Counted from the first letter of the stretch, positions 51,649 to 62,213 are shown. The stretch: DNA of 64,000 bases from Marinitoga piezophila KA3 (GCF_000255135.1 NC_016751.1:1426001-1490000); one strand, 5' to 3'. Notes: a model not told the origin generated them from the sequence alone. Numbers and translations are program-made.

Positions 51649-51763
51649 GAGGGGTGCAGATACCGGATATGGGAACACGCGGACCCATCCCGAACCCGAC
51701 CGTTAAGCATATCCGGGCCGATGGTAGTATGGCTTGTCCATGCGAGAGTAGGTAGCGCCCCTC
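51649..51763 (+). rRNA. 5S ribosomal RNA
   Basis: ~115 bases closed by GAGGGGTGC/GCGCCCCTC, with ACCCATCCCGAACCCG and the GATGGTAGTATGG region characteristic of 5S. It follows 23S by about 30 bases. Confidence 0.95.
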
Positions 51764-51774
51764 TTTTTATTTTT

Positions 51775-51801
51775 CCCCCAGTCAAAAGACTGGGGGTTTT
51801 T
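51775..51801 (+). terminator. rRNA operon terminator
   Basis: CCCCCAGTC-AAAA-GACTGGGGG followed by TTTTTG, just after 5S: a textbook intrinsic terminator. Confidence 0.95.
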
Positions 51802-51871
51802 GTTTATGTTAAATTATATATTTTTTTAGACGATTTATTATTCGAATATGTATTTTTAACTAAAAATTTGT

Positions 51872-51877
51872 TATAAT
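51872..51877 (+). promoter_or_regulatory. Possible -10 element of the surface lipoprotein operon
   Basis: TATAAT 41 bases before the ATG at 51918. No good -35 is seen 16-18 bases upstream, so this is tentative. Confidence 0.35.
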
Positions 51878-51917
51878 AGTATTATGAAGATAAAATGATA
51901 AAATCGGAGGGATGTGT

Positions 51918-54900
51918 ATGAGGAGGTATTTCTTTTTTTTAATTTTAATTTTTTCTTTGTTTTTATTTTCTAGTTGTAATCTATCCTTGCCTTTTTTTAC
52001 AAAACCTGATAATGGACCTGTTGTTAATAATAATATTGATAATTCTGCTATGGTTGCTGAAGATGAAAAGAATAAAGTTGAATTTTTAGCTCCTCAGATT
52101 ATAGATTTATTATCAATTGACGTTGATAATAAATTGTTTGGATCTTTTTTATCTTATGATAATCTTTTTTATTATCACGATATTGATACGTTATATATTT
52201 ACTCTTTAAAGGATAAAAAAATTATATACAGTGAAAGATTTAATTCTACATTATTTAGTAATTTTATTATTTCTCATGATAATAATTTAATTTTTTCCAA
52301 TGGCTCTGTTTTATATAAATATTCTTTTAAAGGGAAAAAACTTTTTGAATATGATTTTAATGAGAGCATTAAATCTATAGCCATTACCCCATTTAATGAA
52401 ATATATGTTTTGTCAGATGTTGGCACATTATTTAAATTAAAGGATAAAGAAGTTCAATGGAGTAAGAGGTTAAATGCAACTATTACATCTAATTTGATTA
52501 TTAGTTATAATAATAGAATATTTTTTGGCGATGCTAATGGTAATATATATATATATGATTCCAACGGTAACCGTTTAGGGGTTTCAAAGATAAGTGGTAG
52601 TGCCGTTGGAAATTTTGCCACTGATAATACAGGAAAGATTTATGTTTTAAGCAGTAATAAGTATTTATATGTTATTGATAATAATGGTGAAATTTTATGG
52701 ACTAACGAATATGATGAAGTGCTTTTAAACGTATTGGTTGATGATAATTTGAATTATTATCTTGCAACAGATGAGAATATATATGTATATAATAAGGATT
52801 TTGAAGAAATAGGAAAATATGAAATTGGAAAAATCTTTACGCAGATAATATATGCTAAGGATAAAATATTGTTTGGCACAAAGGATAAATTGTTAAATGT
52901 GTTGGATTTAAAGGAGAAAAAGGTATATAGATATAAGCTTTCCGAGAATATTTTATTGGATTATATCTACTTTGATGGAAAGAATATCTTTATTCCTTTA
53001 AAAGATAAAGTAGTTTATACAAAATTAGATGTTGATTATAATGCTTTATTCTGGACACAATCTTATGGATATTTAAACAGAGGATATATGAATTTACCTC
53101 CTCAGAAGCCTATGCTGGTTTATCCTAAAAACAATACTTCTGTTGTTGTTGAAAAAGCCCTTAAATTAATATGGAAATCATATGATTTAAATAATGAGGG
53201 TTTAACCTATAATGTATATTATGGGACAAATAAAAATTCTTTAAGTTTAGCGGCAAAAAATCTTGTTAAGCCTACTTTCGAATTAAAAAATTTAAGAGGG
53301 AAAAGAACATATTATGTTAAAATTACAGCATTTGATAGTGTTAATGCTGTGGATAGTGATGTTTATGCCTTTAGAATTTTGTATAAACCTGAAAGACCTG
53401 TAGCTGTTCAACCTTTAAATGAAGAGAAAAATATATCTTTAAATCCTGTTTTAAAATGGGAAGCCAGAGATAAAGATAGTACAAGATTAAAATATAATCT
53501 GTATTTTGGCGAAGATAAAGATAATCTTTCTCCTGTTGCAACTAATCTCACATTAAATACATTTGATTTAAAACAGAAATTAAAGCCTTCTTTTAAGTAT
53601 TATTGGAAGGTAGAGGTTATTGATGATAATAATAATAAGAATATTAGTAATGTTTTTGAATTTGTTACTTCAAATCCGCCATCTACACCTGTTATATTGG
53701 AACCTGACCTTTCTCAGGAAATTTCCTATGATGCAACATTTGTATGGGAGTCAAAAGATGAGGATAACGATAATTTATCCTATGATTTATATTTGGGATA
53801 TGATGATGGTGAAATGAAAAAGATTATTGAAGATTATAAAAAGAATGAAATAGTTATTTCATATTTATCTCCTGGTAAGAGTTATAGGTTTAAAATAGGG
53901 GTTAGAGATGGTAAGGGAAATTATGTGGAAAGTAAGGTATATATTATAAAGGTAAAGTTTTCTCCTATTTTACAATGGAAATTTATTATGGATGACAAAG
54001 TTGAAGGTAATCCTGCATTGGATAATGAAGGGAATATTTATGTTGGAGATAATAGCGGTTATTTCTATAAAATAAATTCTAAAGGCATTTTATTATGGAG
54101 ATTTAAAACAGAGGATAAAATCTGGTCCAGCCCAACTTATTATAATGGCCTGGTTTATTTTGGAAGCAATGATGGTTATTTATATGTATTAAATAGCAAA
54201 GGTGAATTAATCTGGAAATTTAAAACGCAAGATATAATAACCTCTTCTCCTTTAATAGATATAGATGGGACAATATATGTGGGAAGCTGGGATGGATTTT
54301 TGTATGCGATAAACCCGGATGGAACTTTAAAATGGAAGTTTAAGACTAATAATTCTATTAGCGGAAGTCCTGTAATGGGAAGAGATGGAACAATATATAT
54401 AGGTAGCTGGGATGGATTTTTGTATGCGATAAATCCAGATGGTACTTTAAAATGGAAATTTAAAACAGAAAATAGAATATCCCAGACAGCAGCACTTGAT
54501 AGGGAAGAAAATATCTATATTGGCAGTGAAGATGGAAATCTTTATGTTTTAAACTTTGAAGGGGAATTAAAATGGAAGTTTAAGACAGAAAGTTATATAA
54601 AATCTTCACCTGTTATTGATAGGAATGGTGTGGTATATATTGGAGGTTGGGATAACTATTTTTATGCAATAAATCCTGACGGTTCTTTAAAATGGAAATA
54701 TAAGACAGAGTATGTATTGTTGTCTTCGCCGGTAATAGGTAATTTGGGAAATATATATATGGCAGGTTACGATCATTTTATTTACTGTTTTGATGAGGAA
54801 GGATCTTTGAAGTGGAAACGTGAAATGAATGATATGATAGGAACTAATCTCATACTTTCTAATAATAAGCTTATTTTTGCAGATGTAAAAGGATTTCTTT

Positions 54901-56300
54901 ATGTTTTAAATGTTCAGGATAAAAATCTGGATTCTCTTGCACATTGGCCTGCATTTAAAAGGGATAACTTTAATATGGGTAAGCTGGTAACTGTAAGAAA
55001 TTCTTTGCCGTTGGGACCTGATAATCCTTATCCAGAGGATAATCAAAAGGATGTTTCGCTGTATACAAAGTTAAAATGGCAGGCTTATGATATGGATGGA
55101 GATAAAATAGTATATGATTTATATTTTGGTACAGAAAAGGATAAATTGAAAAAGATTGTGGAAAATTCACCGGTATCTGAATATACGCCTGAACATATAT
55201 TATCTCCAAAAACGGTATATTACTGGAAGGTTGTTGTAAAAGATGTTAGAAATGGAGTAAAGGAAGGGCCAGTGTGGTCATTTAAAACAATAAATCCATA
55301 TGGAAAGATAAAATGGAATTTTAAAACATTGGGCTGGGTTGAAAATACACCTTTGATAGTGGGAAATAGCATATATTTTGGTAGTTATGATAAATATTTC
55401 TATGCATTAACTACAAATGGTAATTTAAAATGGAAATTCCTTGCAAATTCAGAAATTATTGCTTCTCCGAATACAGAGGATAATAACATAATATATTTTG
55501 GAGATGTTTCTGGAAGATTATATTCAATTACCAGAGATGGAACGTTAATCTGGACATTGAAATTAGATGGTGATATTATCTCTACACCTCTTGTAAAAAA
55601 TGGTAAAATATATATAGGAACATCTAATGGAATATTATATGCAATAGATAAAAATGGTGAAATTTTATGGACATTTAAAACAGGAGATTATATTGCGTCT
55701 ATGCCTTCTTATTATGATGGAAATATAATCTTTGGAAGTTCCGATTCATATGTTTATTCTATTAATGAAAAGGGAGAGTTAAACTGGAAGTTTAGAACAA
55801 GTGGTGCTGTAAAATCGTCGCCGTCTATAGATAATGAAGGAAATATATATATTGGAAGCGATGATAATTATCTATATAAACTGACAAAGGATGGAATACT
55901 GGTATTTAAATTTAAAACAAATAGTTCTATTCAGACAAAGGCAAGTATTGATTCAAATGGAAATATTTATTTTGGAAGTTTAGATCATTATCTATATATT
56001 ATAAACAAAGAAGGAAAGCTTATTACCAGATTTAAAACAGATGGACCAATTATTTCAACGCCGACATTTGATGATAAAGGATATATATATTTTGCAAGCC
56101 TTGATTCTAAAGTATATGCGTTGAATAAAGATTATAAGATTGATTGGATATTTAAGAGCGGATATGGGATATCTTCAAGTCCAATAGTAAAGGATGGTAT
56201 ATTGTATATTTCAAGTAAAGATGGATATATGTATGCTCTTCAAATTGAAGGTGAAAATACTCCAGAAAACTATATTATAAAAAATTATTATAATAAATAA
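51918..56300 (+). CDS. Giant lipoprotein with PQQ-like beta-propellers and FnIII-type domains
   Basis: A 1460-residue predicted lipoprotein (lipobox LFSSC, Cys near residue 19). Architecture by eye: a first propeller-like region (~55-380); three FnIII-like domains (~395-690, each starting near PP/RP with motifs such as LIWKSYDLNNEGLTYNVYYG); a second propeller of PQQ-type blades (~690-1015, repeats of GTIYIGSWDGFLYAINPDG and LKWKFKT); a fourth FnIII-like domain (~1025-1120); and a third propeller (~1125-1450). Such blades usually act in binding or scaffolding, not catalysis. GGAGGG (51906-51911) selects ATG 51918. It heads a four-gene lipoprotein operon; function unknown. Confidence 0.85.
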   Translation: MRRYFFFLILIFSLFLFSSCNLSLPFFTKPDNGPVVNNNIDNSAMVAEDEKNKVEFLAPQIIDLLSIDVDNKLFGSFLSYDNLFYYHDIDTLYIYSLKDKKIIYSERFNSTLFSNFIISHDNNLIFSNGSVLYKYSFKGKKLFEYDFNESIKSIAITPFNEIYVLSDVGTLFKLKDKEVQWSKRLNATITSNLIISYNNRIFFGDANGNIYIYDSNGNRLGVSKISGSAVGNFATDNTGKIYVLSSNKYLYVIDNNGEILWTNEYDEVLLNVLVDDNLNYYLATDENIYVYNKDFEEIGKYEIGKIFTQIIYAKDKILFGTKDKLLNVLDLKEKKVYRYKLSENILLDYIYFDGKNIFIPLKDKVVYTKLDVDYNALFWTQSYGYLNRGYMNLPPQKPMLVYPKNNTSVVVEKALKLIWKSYDLNNEGLTYNVYYGTNKNSLSLAAKNLVKPTFELKNLRGKRTYYVKITAFDSVNAVDSDVYAFRILYKPERPVAVQPLNEEKNISLNPVLKWEARDKDSTRLKYNLYFGEDKDNLSPVATNLTLNTFDLKQKLKPSFKYYWKVEVIDDNNNKNISNVFEFVTSNPPSTPVILEPDLSQEISYDATFVWESKDEDNDNLSYDLYLGYDDGEMKKIIEDYKKNEIVISYLSPGKSYRFKIGVRDGKGNYVESKVYIIKVKFSPILQWKFIMDDKVEGNPALDNEGNIYVGDNSGYFYKINSKGILLWRFKTEDKIWSSPTYYNGLVYFGSNDGYLYVLNSKGELIWKFKTQDIITSSPLIDIDGTIYVGSWDGFLYAINPDGTLKWKFKTNNSISGSPVMGRDGTIYIGSWDGFLYAINPDGTLKWKFKTENRISQTAALDREENIYIGSEDGNLYVLNFEGELKWKFKTESYIKSSPVIDRNGVVYIGGWDNYFYAINPDGSLKWKYKTEYVLLSSPVIGNLGNIYMAGYDHFIYCFDEEGSLKWKREMNDMIGTNLILSNNKLIFADVKGFLYVLNVQDKNLDSLAHWPAFKRDNFNMGKLVTVRNSLPLGPDNPYPEDNQKDVSLYTKLKWQAYDMDGDKIVYDLYFGTEKDKLKKIVENSPVSEYTPEHILSPKTVYYWKVVVKDVRNGVKEGPVWSFKTINPYGKIKWNFKTLGWVENTPLIVGNSIYFGSYDKYFYALTTNGNLKWKFLANSEIIASPNTEDNNIIYFGDVSGRLYSITRDGTLIWTLKLDGDIISTPLVKNGKIYIGTSNGILYAIDKNGEILWTFKTGDYIASMPSYYDGNIIFGSSDSYVYSINEKGELNWKFRTSGAVKSSPSIDNEGNIYIGSDDNYLYKLTKDGILVFKFKTNSSIQTKASIDSNGNIYFGSLDHYLYIINKEGKLITRFKTDGPIISTPTFDDKGYIYFASLDSKVYALNKDYKIDWIFKSGYGISSSPIVKDGILYISSKDGYMYALQIEGENTPENYIIKNYYNK
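54262..54466 (+). repeat. Near-identical tandem propeller-blade repeats inside the giant lipoprotein gene
   Basis: Two units offset by exactly 120 bases (about 40 codons) share a long almost unchanged core including AGCTGGGATGGATTTTTG and ATGCGATAAA. Other blades of the same gene are clearly more diverged, so this pair arose from a recent duplication or gene conversion. Confidence 0.85.
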
Positions 56301-56320
56301 CTTTGAAGGGGGCTGGATTA

Positions 56321-58069
56321 ATGAAGAAGTTATTACTGATACTTTTGGTAGGAATGATGATGATTTTAAGCAGTTGTGGTCCATTGGCGTTTTTAAATCC
56401 TTTTGGAGGTAAAAAAAATAATGTGTCCACTACTTCACAAACAAAGAATTTATCAAGAGCAGAAGCTTTCTGGGATCAGCAAAAGATTTTTGTTGATAAT
56501 TCCACCAATTACCTTTTAAAGGCAGCTGTTATACCGGGTACAGAAGGAAAGAAGATATTGGAAATTTATGATGAATCAATTTCAGAAAATCCAAGGGTAG
56601 AGATAGAAATACCTTCTGTATTTACAGATTTCAACATTGATTATATTTTAAGAATCTCTGCAGGAAATTATTATTTAATAGGTAATTTTTCCATATCTAT
56701 TGGTAAAAGCAGCGGAAAGATATGGAAAATAGTATTATTAAAAAATGCCAATACAAATCCTATTTTGAGAATTCCAGATGCAGAAGCAGAAAATATAAAT
56801 TTAAAAATCAATGTTTTAACTTCAAGAAATGAAAAATTCCCTGGTTCATGGCAACCAATTCAAATGGATAATACAGGATGGTTGTATTTCATAAATACAG
56901 CTAATGCAGGATTATATGCATTTGACTATGAAACAGGTGATTATTATAGATTGGTTGATAAAGAAAATAAGACACTGGATAAATTTTCTGCAAATGATTA
57001 TTATCAGATAATAAATAATTTTATTGTATATTCATCAGGAAATAAAATTTATGTTGGTAAATTAGGGGTTACGGCAACTCTTGAAGAAGGACAGAAGATA
57101 AAAACTGTTACAGGGGTTAAAGAATTATATGATTTATCAAATAAGGTTTCATATCCAATTGCTATGTCAAATTCCGGATATATTGTTTATCTTGATAATA
57201 CCGAAAATATATCCAAGCTAAAATATCTTAATTTAAACGCAAGTAGTTCAAAACCAACAGAATTAAAGCTCTTTACTGATATAGAACAGAATTCTGATGT
57301 AAAACTTGGAGGAAGCGTTAAGTTAACTAATAAAGATGTGGCAATAAAAATAAACAATATTGAAAGTGCTATATATAGCGATGGGAAAACATATATTTTA
57401 TTTTCAGATTTAACAATAAAGTATAAGGTTCAAATAATTTTAGATTATAAGGTTCAAATTCCACTGGATGATCAAAACGAAGCAAGTTATTATGCTGTGT
57501 TGGTTGTTCCTCATAACAGGGATAATTATCCATTATTCACCAAAAAGGTAATTTATTTATTTGAAAAACCACAAAATGAAAATAACGGAGTAAAAAAGAT
57601 TTTAAATAAACATTTCTTTGCTATAGTTCCAGCAGATCCACACAAAACTCTTGAAGATGGATCATATATTAAAAGATTTGATTTAACAAGTTCAACAGAA
57701 TATAAAATAGAATTTAAAAAGGTTCAGGAAGAACAGGTTAAAGATGCTGCAGATATTAATCTCATTATAAAAGGTAATAAAATGCAAGTTAGATTAATGA
57801 CACCTGTAAATCTTGATTTTGAAAAATTAAAGAATTTAGCTGTAAGAAATAATATTCCATATAAATTTAAAACAATAAATTCAAAATTTGCTGATGACTT
57901 TGGAATATATATGTATTTTGAAGGTACAGATCTTGAAAATAAACCTATTTATGGGATATTGGATTTAACAAAAATAAATAATGAAAAGATGGAAGTAATA
58001 AGGGTTTTAAATAATGTTGATGTTGAATCGTTAAAGAGAGAAGCAGTAAAAAATATGATTACAAAGTGA
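56321..58069 (+). CDS. Large lipoprotein, unrecognised
   Basis: A 582-residue predicted lipoprotein (lipobox LSSC, Cys19). The body is beta-rich with propeller-like stretches (SWQPIQMDNTGWLYFINTAN, then GLYAFDYETGDYY). I do not recognise the family. It resembles the next gene product in length and in several positions, so the two are probably paralogues. ATG 56321 follows AAGGGGG; a TTG at 56303 is too far upstream. It starts 20 bases after the giant lipoprotein gene. Confidence 0.7.
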   Translation: MKKLLLILLVGMMMILSSCGPLAFLNPFGGKKNNVSTTSQTKNLSRAEAFWDQQKIFVDNSTNYLLKAAVIPGTEGKKILEIYDESISENPRVEIEIPSVFTDFNIDYILRISAGNYYLIGNFSISIGKSSGKIWKIVLLKNANTNPILRIPDAEAENINLKINVLTSRNEKFPGSWQPIQMDNTGWLYFINTANAGLYAFDYETGDYYRLVDKENKTLDKFSANDYYQIINNFIVYSSGNKIYVGKLGVTATLEEGQKIKTVTGVKELYDLSNKVSYPIAMSNSGYIVYLDNTENISKLKYLNLNASSSKPTELKLFTDIEQNSDVKLGGSVKLTNKDVAIKINNIESAIYSDGKTYILFSDLTIKYKVQIILDYKVQIPLDDQNEASYYAVLVVPHNRDNYPLFTKKVIYLFEKPQNENNGVKKILNKHFFAIVPADPHKTLEDGSYIKRFDLTSSTEYKIEFKKVQEEQVKDAADINLIIKGNKMQVRLMTPVNLDFEKLKNLAVRNNIPYKFKTINSKFADDFGIYMYFEGTDLENKPIYGILDLTKINNEKMEVIRVLNNVDVESLKREAVKNMITK

Positions 58070-58079
58070 GGTGTGAAGA

Positions 58080-59702
58080 ATGAAAAAATTAATCTATATT
58101 TTTATATTAGTGATTATGTTAATGTTTGTTGGCTGTGTTACAAAAGAAAAGGTTGAATTTATAGAACCAACGTTTATTGAAAACCCAGATGTAAATTTAA
58201 TAAATTTAGATGAAAACAGATTATATGTAAGTTATGATAAAGATGGGAATCAGGTTGTTTCTGGATTAATCACAATAGATAAGGATAATAATTTATCCTA
58301 TTTAAGATTAACAGGCCTGGATAAGGTTTTATGGTATAGCGAAGTTTTAACAAAATTCAGCACCCAGAATATAAATACAGTTTTAATGGATGAAGAAAAT
58401 GGAAATGTTTATGTAAATGGAACTTTTGAATTTGGAGATAATGAAAAAAGAACAGTTTTGCTTTATCCTGCAGGAAAAGATTTACCAAATTCAATTTCTA
58501 CAGAAGAATTATATACTGAAAGAGTTGAGGCTAACGGAAAAACATGGTCTCCTTTGCAATTTGATTCAAATGGAAAACTTTTTGGATTTACTACAGATAA
58601 ATATGAATTATTGATGTTTGATAACAATGTAAAGATTTCAAAACAACCAACATCAATGCAGATTACATTGGATAAGGGTAATTTGTATTTTAAAGTATTA
58701 CCTGGAAATAAATTATTATGGAAAGAAAAAAGTGGAGATAAAATAGTTCTTAAAGTTGTTGGATATAATCCATCTACAGGTGCAACAAATGTTTCTGTAT
58801 CAGAGAAAACATTAATACCTGATTTATCAAATAAAAAAGGACCATTTTTATTAAACACGGATAAGTTATTATATGGTGAATTATCAAATTCAAAGATAGC
58901 AACACTTGTATCTATAAATAATTTAACCTCAACAGCTACAAGTGCCATAGATTTATTTCCTGAGGATATAGTAAAAGATACAGATATAGAACTTGTTGGA
59001 GCAAGTAATGCAGATATATCAGAATCACCTGTTTCAACAGCAACATTTGAAGGTATTTATGATGTATATTCAAAAGATAATTCTGCATATGCAGTATTTA
59101 AAAATTTCACACTTGAATCTACAATGGTTATTGAAGACTTAACAAGAGGGGCAACGAATGTAGTAATAGCAAATACCACAATTCCATTGTTTGTAGTGGA
59201 ATTTCCAGAAGAAGGTAATATAACCCAAACAGCAACAAAAAAAGTAAATATATATTATTTATCAGAAGAGTATAAGGATATTATTAACGATGAATCAGAT
59301 ATTTATATTTCACCGGAGAATTATATAATAATAAAGACAGGTAATAATCTATATAAAATAGATTTAAGATCAAGTATAGAATCTGATTTTGTGGTAAATT
59401 ATCAAACAGAAGACGAAAAATTGAGCTATAATGCAAAGTTTAAGTATTTTGCAAAGAAATACAAATTTAATGTATTGGATTTAAATTCAACAAGATTAGC
59501 AGGTTTGAATAATATTCAGGATATAGAATTTTATGATCAATATGGAAGATTTGCATATATTAAATATGGATCAAATAAAAATGTAGCTATATATGATACA
59601 TATAAAGATGAATTATATACAGGTGATGGAGAGCTTTCATTAAATATGAGCGTTGAAAAGTTTACACAGATCTATGAAGAAATAATTAAAAATGCAAAGT
59701 GA
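58080..59702 (+). CDS. Large lipoprotein, paralogue of the preceding one
   Basis: A 540-residue predicted lipoprotein (lipobox FVGC, Cys19), beta-rich, with TWSPLQFDSNGKLFGFTTDKYELLMFD at the position matching WQPIQMDNTGWLYFINTAN in its neighbour. The C-terminal DIEFYDQYGRFAYIKYG likewise resembles the FGIYMYFEG region there. Function unknown. GAGGTG precedes the ATG and overlaps the previous stop. Confidence 0.7.
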   Translation: MKKLIYIFILVIMLMFVGCVTKEKVEFIEPTFIENPDVNLINLDENRLYVSYDKDGNQVVSGLITIDKDNNLSYLRLTGLDKVLWYSEVLTKFSTQNINTVLMDEENGNVYVNGTFEFGDNEKRTVLLYPAGKDLPNSISTEELYTERVEANGKTWSPLQFDSNGKLFGFTTDKYELLMFDNNVKISKQPTSMQITLDKGNLYFKVLPGNKLLWKEKSGDKIVLKVVGYNPSTGATNVSVSEKTLIPDLSNKKGPFLLNTDKLLYGELSNSKIATLVSINNLTSTATSAIDLFPEDIVKDTDIELVGASNADISESPVSTATFEGIYDVYSKDNSAYAVFKNFTLESTMVIEDLTRGATNVVIANTTIPLFVVEFPEEGNITQTATKKVNIYYLSEEYKDIINDESDIYISPENYIIIKTGNNLYKIDLRSSIESDFVVNYQTEDEKLSYNAKFKYFAKKYKFNVLDLNSTRLAGLNNIQDIEFYDQYGRFAYIKYGSNKNVAIYDTYKDELYTGDGELSLNMSVEKFTQIYEEIIKNAK

Positions 59703-59712
59703 GGTGTGTGAA

Positions 59713-60081
59713 ATGAAAAAAATAGGAATATTTTTACTTCTAAGTATATTAATAATTTCAGTTTCATCATGTACGGATCTTGATGTTACTTCAATGTTTT
59801 CAGGTAAGGTAAATATAGCAGTTGTTAATAGTGTATATTATACAGATGGAAGCTCTACAACTATAAATTTAAAATTATATAAGGATAGTAAACCTGTTAA
59901 ATCATTAAATGTAGAAAGCGGAAAAAAGGTAGAAATAAAAGATCTAGATAAAGGTGATTATAAATTCGAAGCCAAGTTAGATAAAGATGAAAAAACATAT
60001 TCTGATACAATAAAAATTGATAAAGAAGTTACTATTGTAATAGAAAGCAAAGATGGAGTTCTTAAATTTGAAATAAAATAA
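59713..60081 (+). CDS. Small lipoprotein with one beta-sandwich-like domain
   Basis: A 122-residue predicted lipoprotein (lipobox VSSC, Cys20) followed by a ~95-residue beta-rich domain (TINLKLYKDSKPVKSLNVES, KKVEIKDLDKGDYKFEAKL) of the kind seen in PEGA or carboxypeptidase regulatory-like domains. The ATG at 59713 follows GAGGTG. It is the last gene of the lipoprotein operon and is followed by a strong terminator. Confidence 0.7.
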   Translation: MKKIGIFLLLSILIISVSSCTDLDVTSMFSGKVNIAVVNSVYYTDGSSTTINLKLYKDSKPVKSLNVESGKKVEIKDLDKGDYKFEAKLDKDEKTYSDTIKIDKEVTIVIESKDGVLKFEIK

Positions 60082-60107
60082 AAAAGCGAGCATTATGCTC
60101 GCTTTTT
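60081..60107. terminator. Bidirectional terminator
   Basis: AAAAAGCGAGCA-TTA-TGCTCGCTTTTT between the convergent small lipoprotein and histidine kinase genes. Confidence 0.92.
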
Positions 60108-60111
60108 ATTT

Positions 60112-62196
60112 TTATCTGGTTATTGCAGTTATTAATTCAGCAAACTCAAAAGGTTTATTTAGAATTAAAACATTGAATTTTTCAAGCTTCTCTCTAACTT
60201 CATCTGATAAATATCCTGTGATTACTACAATTTTAACATCTGGATTATATCTTCTAATATATTCTACGAGTTTATCCCCTGTTTCTTCAGGCATCATATA
60301 ATCTGTAATAACAATATCTATAATATCTTTAAATTTCTCATATAATTCAATTCCATTTTTTACACAATGGGCAGTATAAACTGTTGCTCCCATTTTTTCA
60401 AATTGTTTTTTTAAATTTTTTCTTATTCCAATTTCATCGTCTACAATTAATATATTTTTTCCTTTGAGATTTGTGGTTTCATATATTATATCCATTTCAT
60501 TAAATATAATTTTATCGGTGGTTGTTGGTAGATAGATTGAAAAAATGCTTCCTTTATTTGGAGAAGAAGAAACTTCTATTTTTCCATTATGATCTGATAT
60601 TATTTTGTTAACTATTGCAAGACCAAGTCCGGTGCCTTTTTTCCCTTTTGTAGTATAAAATGGATCAAATATTTTTTTAATATTTTCTTCTGGAATTCCT
60701 GTGCCATTATCTATTATCTGTAGCTTTATGAAATTATTATTTTCTATTATTTCTGTTGATATATTTATTATAATTTCAGGTTTTTCAACATTTTTTACAG
60801 CGTCACGAGCATTTGTAATTAGATTTAGTAATACCTGAGTTAGCTGATTTTGATCACCGAATATTTTAACATTATTATCTATGTTATTGTTTATGGATAA
60901 TTTTATATTTAATGGAATTCCTTTTCTCAGTAGCTTATATGTATTATTTATAAATTCATTGAAATTAAATGTTTCAAAGTTAACATCTCCTTTTTTTGAA
61001 AAAACAAGCATTTGCTTTATTATATTACTTGCCCTTTTTATTGATTCTTCAATATTTTCCAATGATTCATTTATTTCTTCGGGATCATCTGTATATTTCA
61101 TAAGTTCTACTTCTGTTTTTAAAACGGTGAGTATATTATTGAAATCATGAGCAAATCCACCGGCCATTAAACCCATTGTTTCCATTTTCTGGCTTTGCAT
61201 AAGTTCAAACTGTGTTTCTTTGAGTTGTTTAAGTGTTGTATTTACATTGTTCATAAGAGCTATAAATGCATTATTTATAAGATGATTTTCATTAAAATGA
61301 GTCTCTTTTTGCAGAATAATATCTCCTGGATTCCAATTTCTTCCCCATTGGGTAATTTGCTTCATTTCATGAATAAAACTTCTTTCAAGTGTATGGATTA
61401 TTATAAAGATTATTATTAGCATTAATAAAATTATTAGAAAAGATAGTTTTAAATAGAAAAGGCTATTTGAAAATTTTTCAAATGGAGTTATAAAATAAAT
61501 ATTACCGCTAAAAAAATCGAGTTTTTTTGAAGAGATTACGGCGTTTGCACCAAAAAATTGTTTAAGCTCTTCTTTGTTGTTTATTATTCTAATTTCATAC
61601 GGAGAATTATTTAAGAAAACAACATTTTTATTCATTGTGAATATAATGTATGTTTTTTCAGGAACGAATTTTAATATTTCTGATTTTATAAATTCATTAT
61701 CAAAGATAAAGATATAATACAGATTATTATCGTATTTTACAATTGCTGAGATTTCCGGAGAAGAGGATAAAGGTGAAAATACAAAAGGCAAAACCCTGTA
61801 TTCACCAACAACCATATTTTGACATGTGTTTTTATAATATTTTACTGAAAAATCTTTTTTTAGATGTTCTGAACCTTGTTTTAGAATATTTTTTATTTTA
61901 TAATGTTCATCAAAAGAATAAGCCCCTTTTATATATTCGAGGTGAAATAATTTTATATTAATATAATCAGGTGTTGTGTATAGATCAACTTTTATTACAT
62001 TCATCCATTGATCTATTAAGGTTTTTACGTTGTACTCTGTTAAATCCATTAATTTTTCCTGTTTTTCAAGCTCATTTTCTTTTAATGCTGACGTGGTTGT
62101 TTTTATTATAATAATGGAGATAATTGCGAATATTATAAATGTGAAGATGATAATATAATTAAAGTATTCAATGAAATTTCTTTTTTTATTAAGCAT
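60112..62196 (-). CDS. Membrane-bound hybrid sensor histidine kinase with C-terminal receiver domain
   Basis: A 694-residue sensor. Two membrane helices (residues ~12-32 and ~250-270) enclose a ~215-residue extracytoplasmic sensor domain with no family I can name. The kinase core has His350 (GGFAHDFNN), the N box (NLITNARDAV), DNGTG and GTGLGLAIV. A receiver domain at ~580-694 has Asp586/Asp587, phospho-acceptor Asp632 (ITDYMMP) and KP near the end. The H-box form is of the NtrB-like type. ATG 62196 is preferred to GTG 62205. The genes upstream are a binding protein and an HD-GYP protein. Confidence 0.92.
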   Translation of the reverse strand: MLNKKRNFIEYFNYIIIFTFIIFAIISIIIIKTTTSALKENELEKQEKLMDLTEYNVKTLIDQWMNVIKVDLYTTPDYINIKLFHLEYIKGAYSFDEHYKIKNILKQGSEHLKKDFSVKYYKNTCQNMVVGEYRVLPFVFSPLSSSPEISAIVKYDNNLYYIFIFDNEFIKSEILKFVPEKTYIIFTMNKNVVFLNNSPYEIRIINNKEELKQFFGANAVISSKKLDFFSGNIYFITPFEKFSNSLFYLKLSFLIILLMLIIIFIIIHTLERSFIHEMKQITQWGRNWNPGDIILQKETHFNENHLINNAFIALMNNVNTTLKQLKETQFELMQSQKMETMGLMAGGFAHDFNNILTVLKTEVELMKYTDDPEEINESLENIEESIKRASNIIKQMLVFSKKGDVNFETFNFNEFINNTYKLLRKGIPLNIKLSINNNIDNNVKIFGDQNQLTQVLLNLITNARDAVKNVEKPEIIINISTEIIENNNFIKLQIIDNGTGIPEENIKKIFDPFYTTKGKKGTGLGLAIVNKIISDHNGKIEVSSSPNKGSIFSIYLPTTTDKIIFNEMDIIYETTNLKGKNILIVDDEIGIRKNLKKQFEKMGATVYTAHCVKNGIELYEKFKDIIDIVITDYMMPEETGDKLVEYIRRYNPDVKIVVITGYLSDEVREKLEKFNVLILNKPFEFAELITAITR

Positions 62197-62213
62197 AGTT
62201 ATCACCGCTTAAT

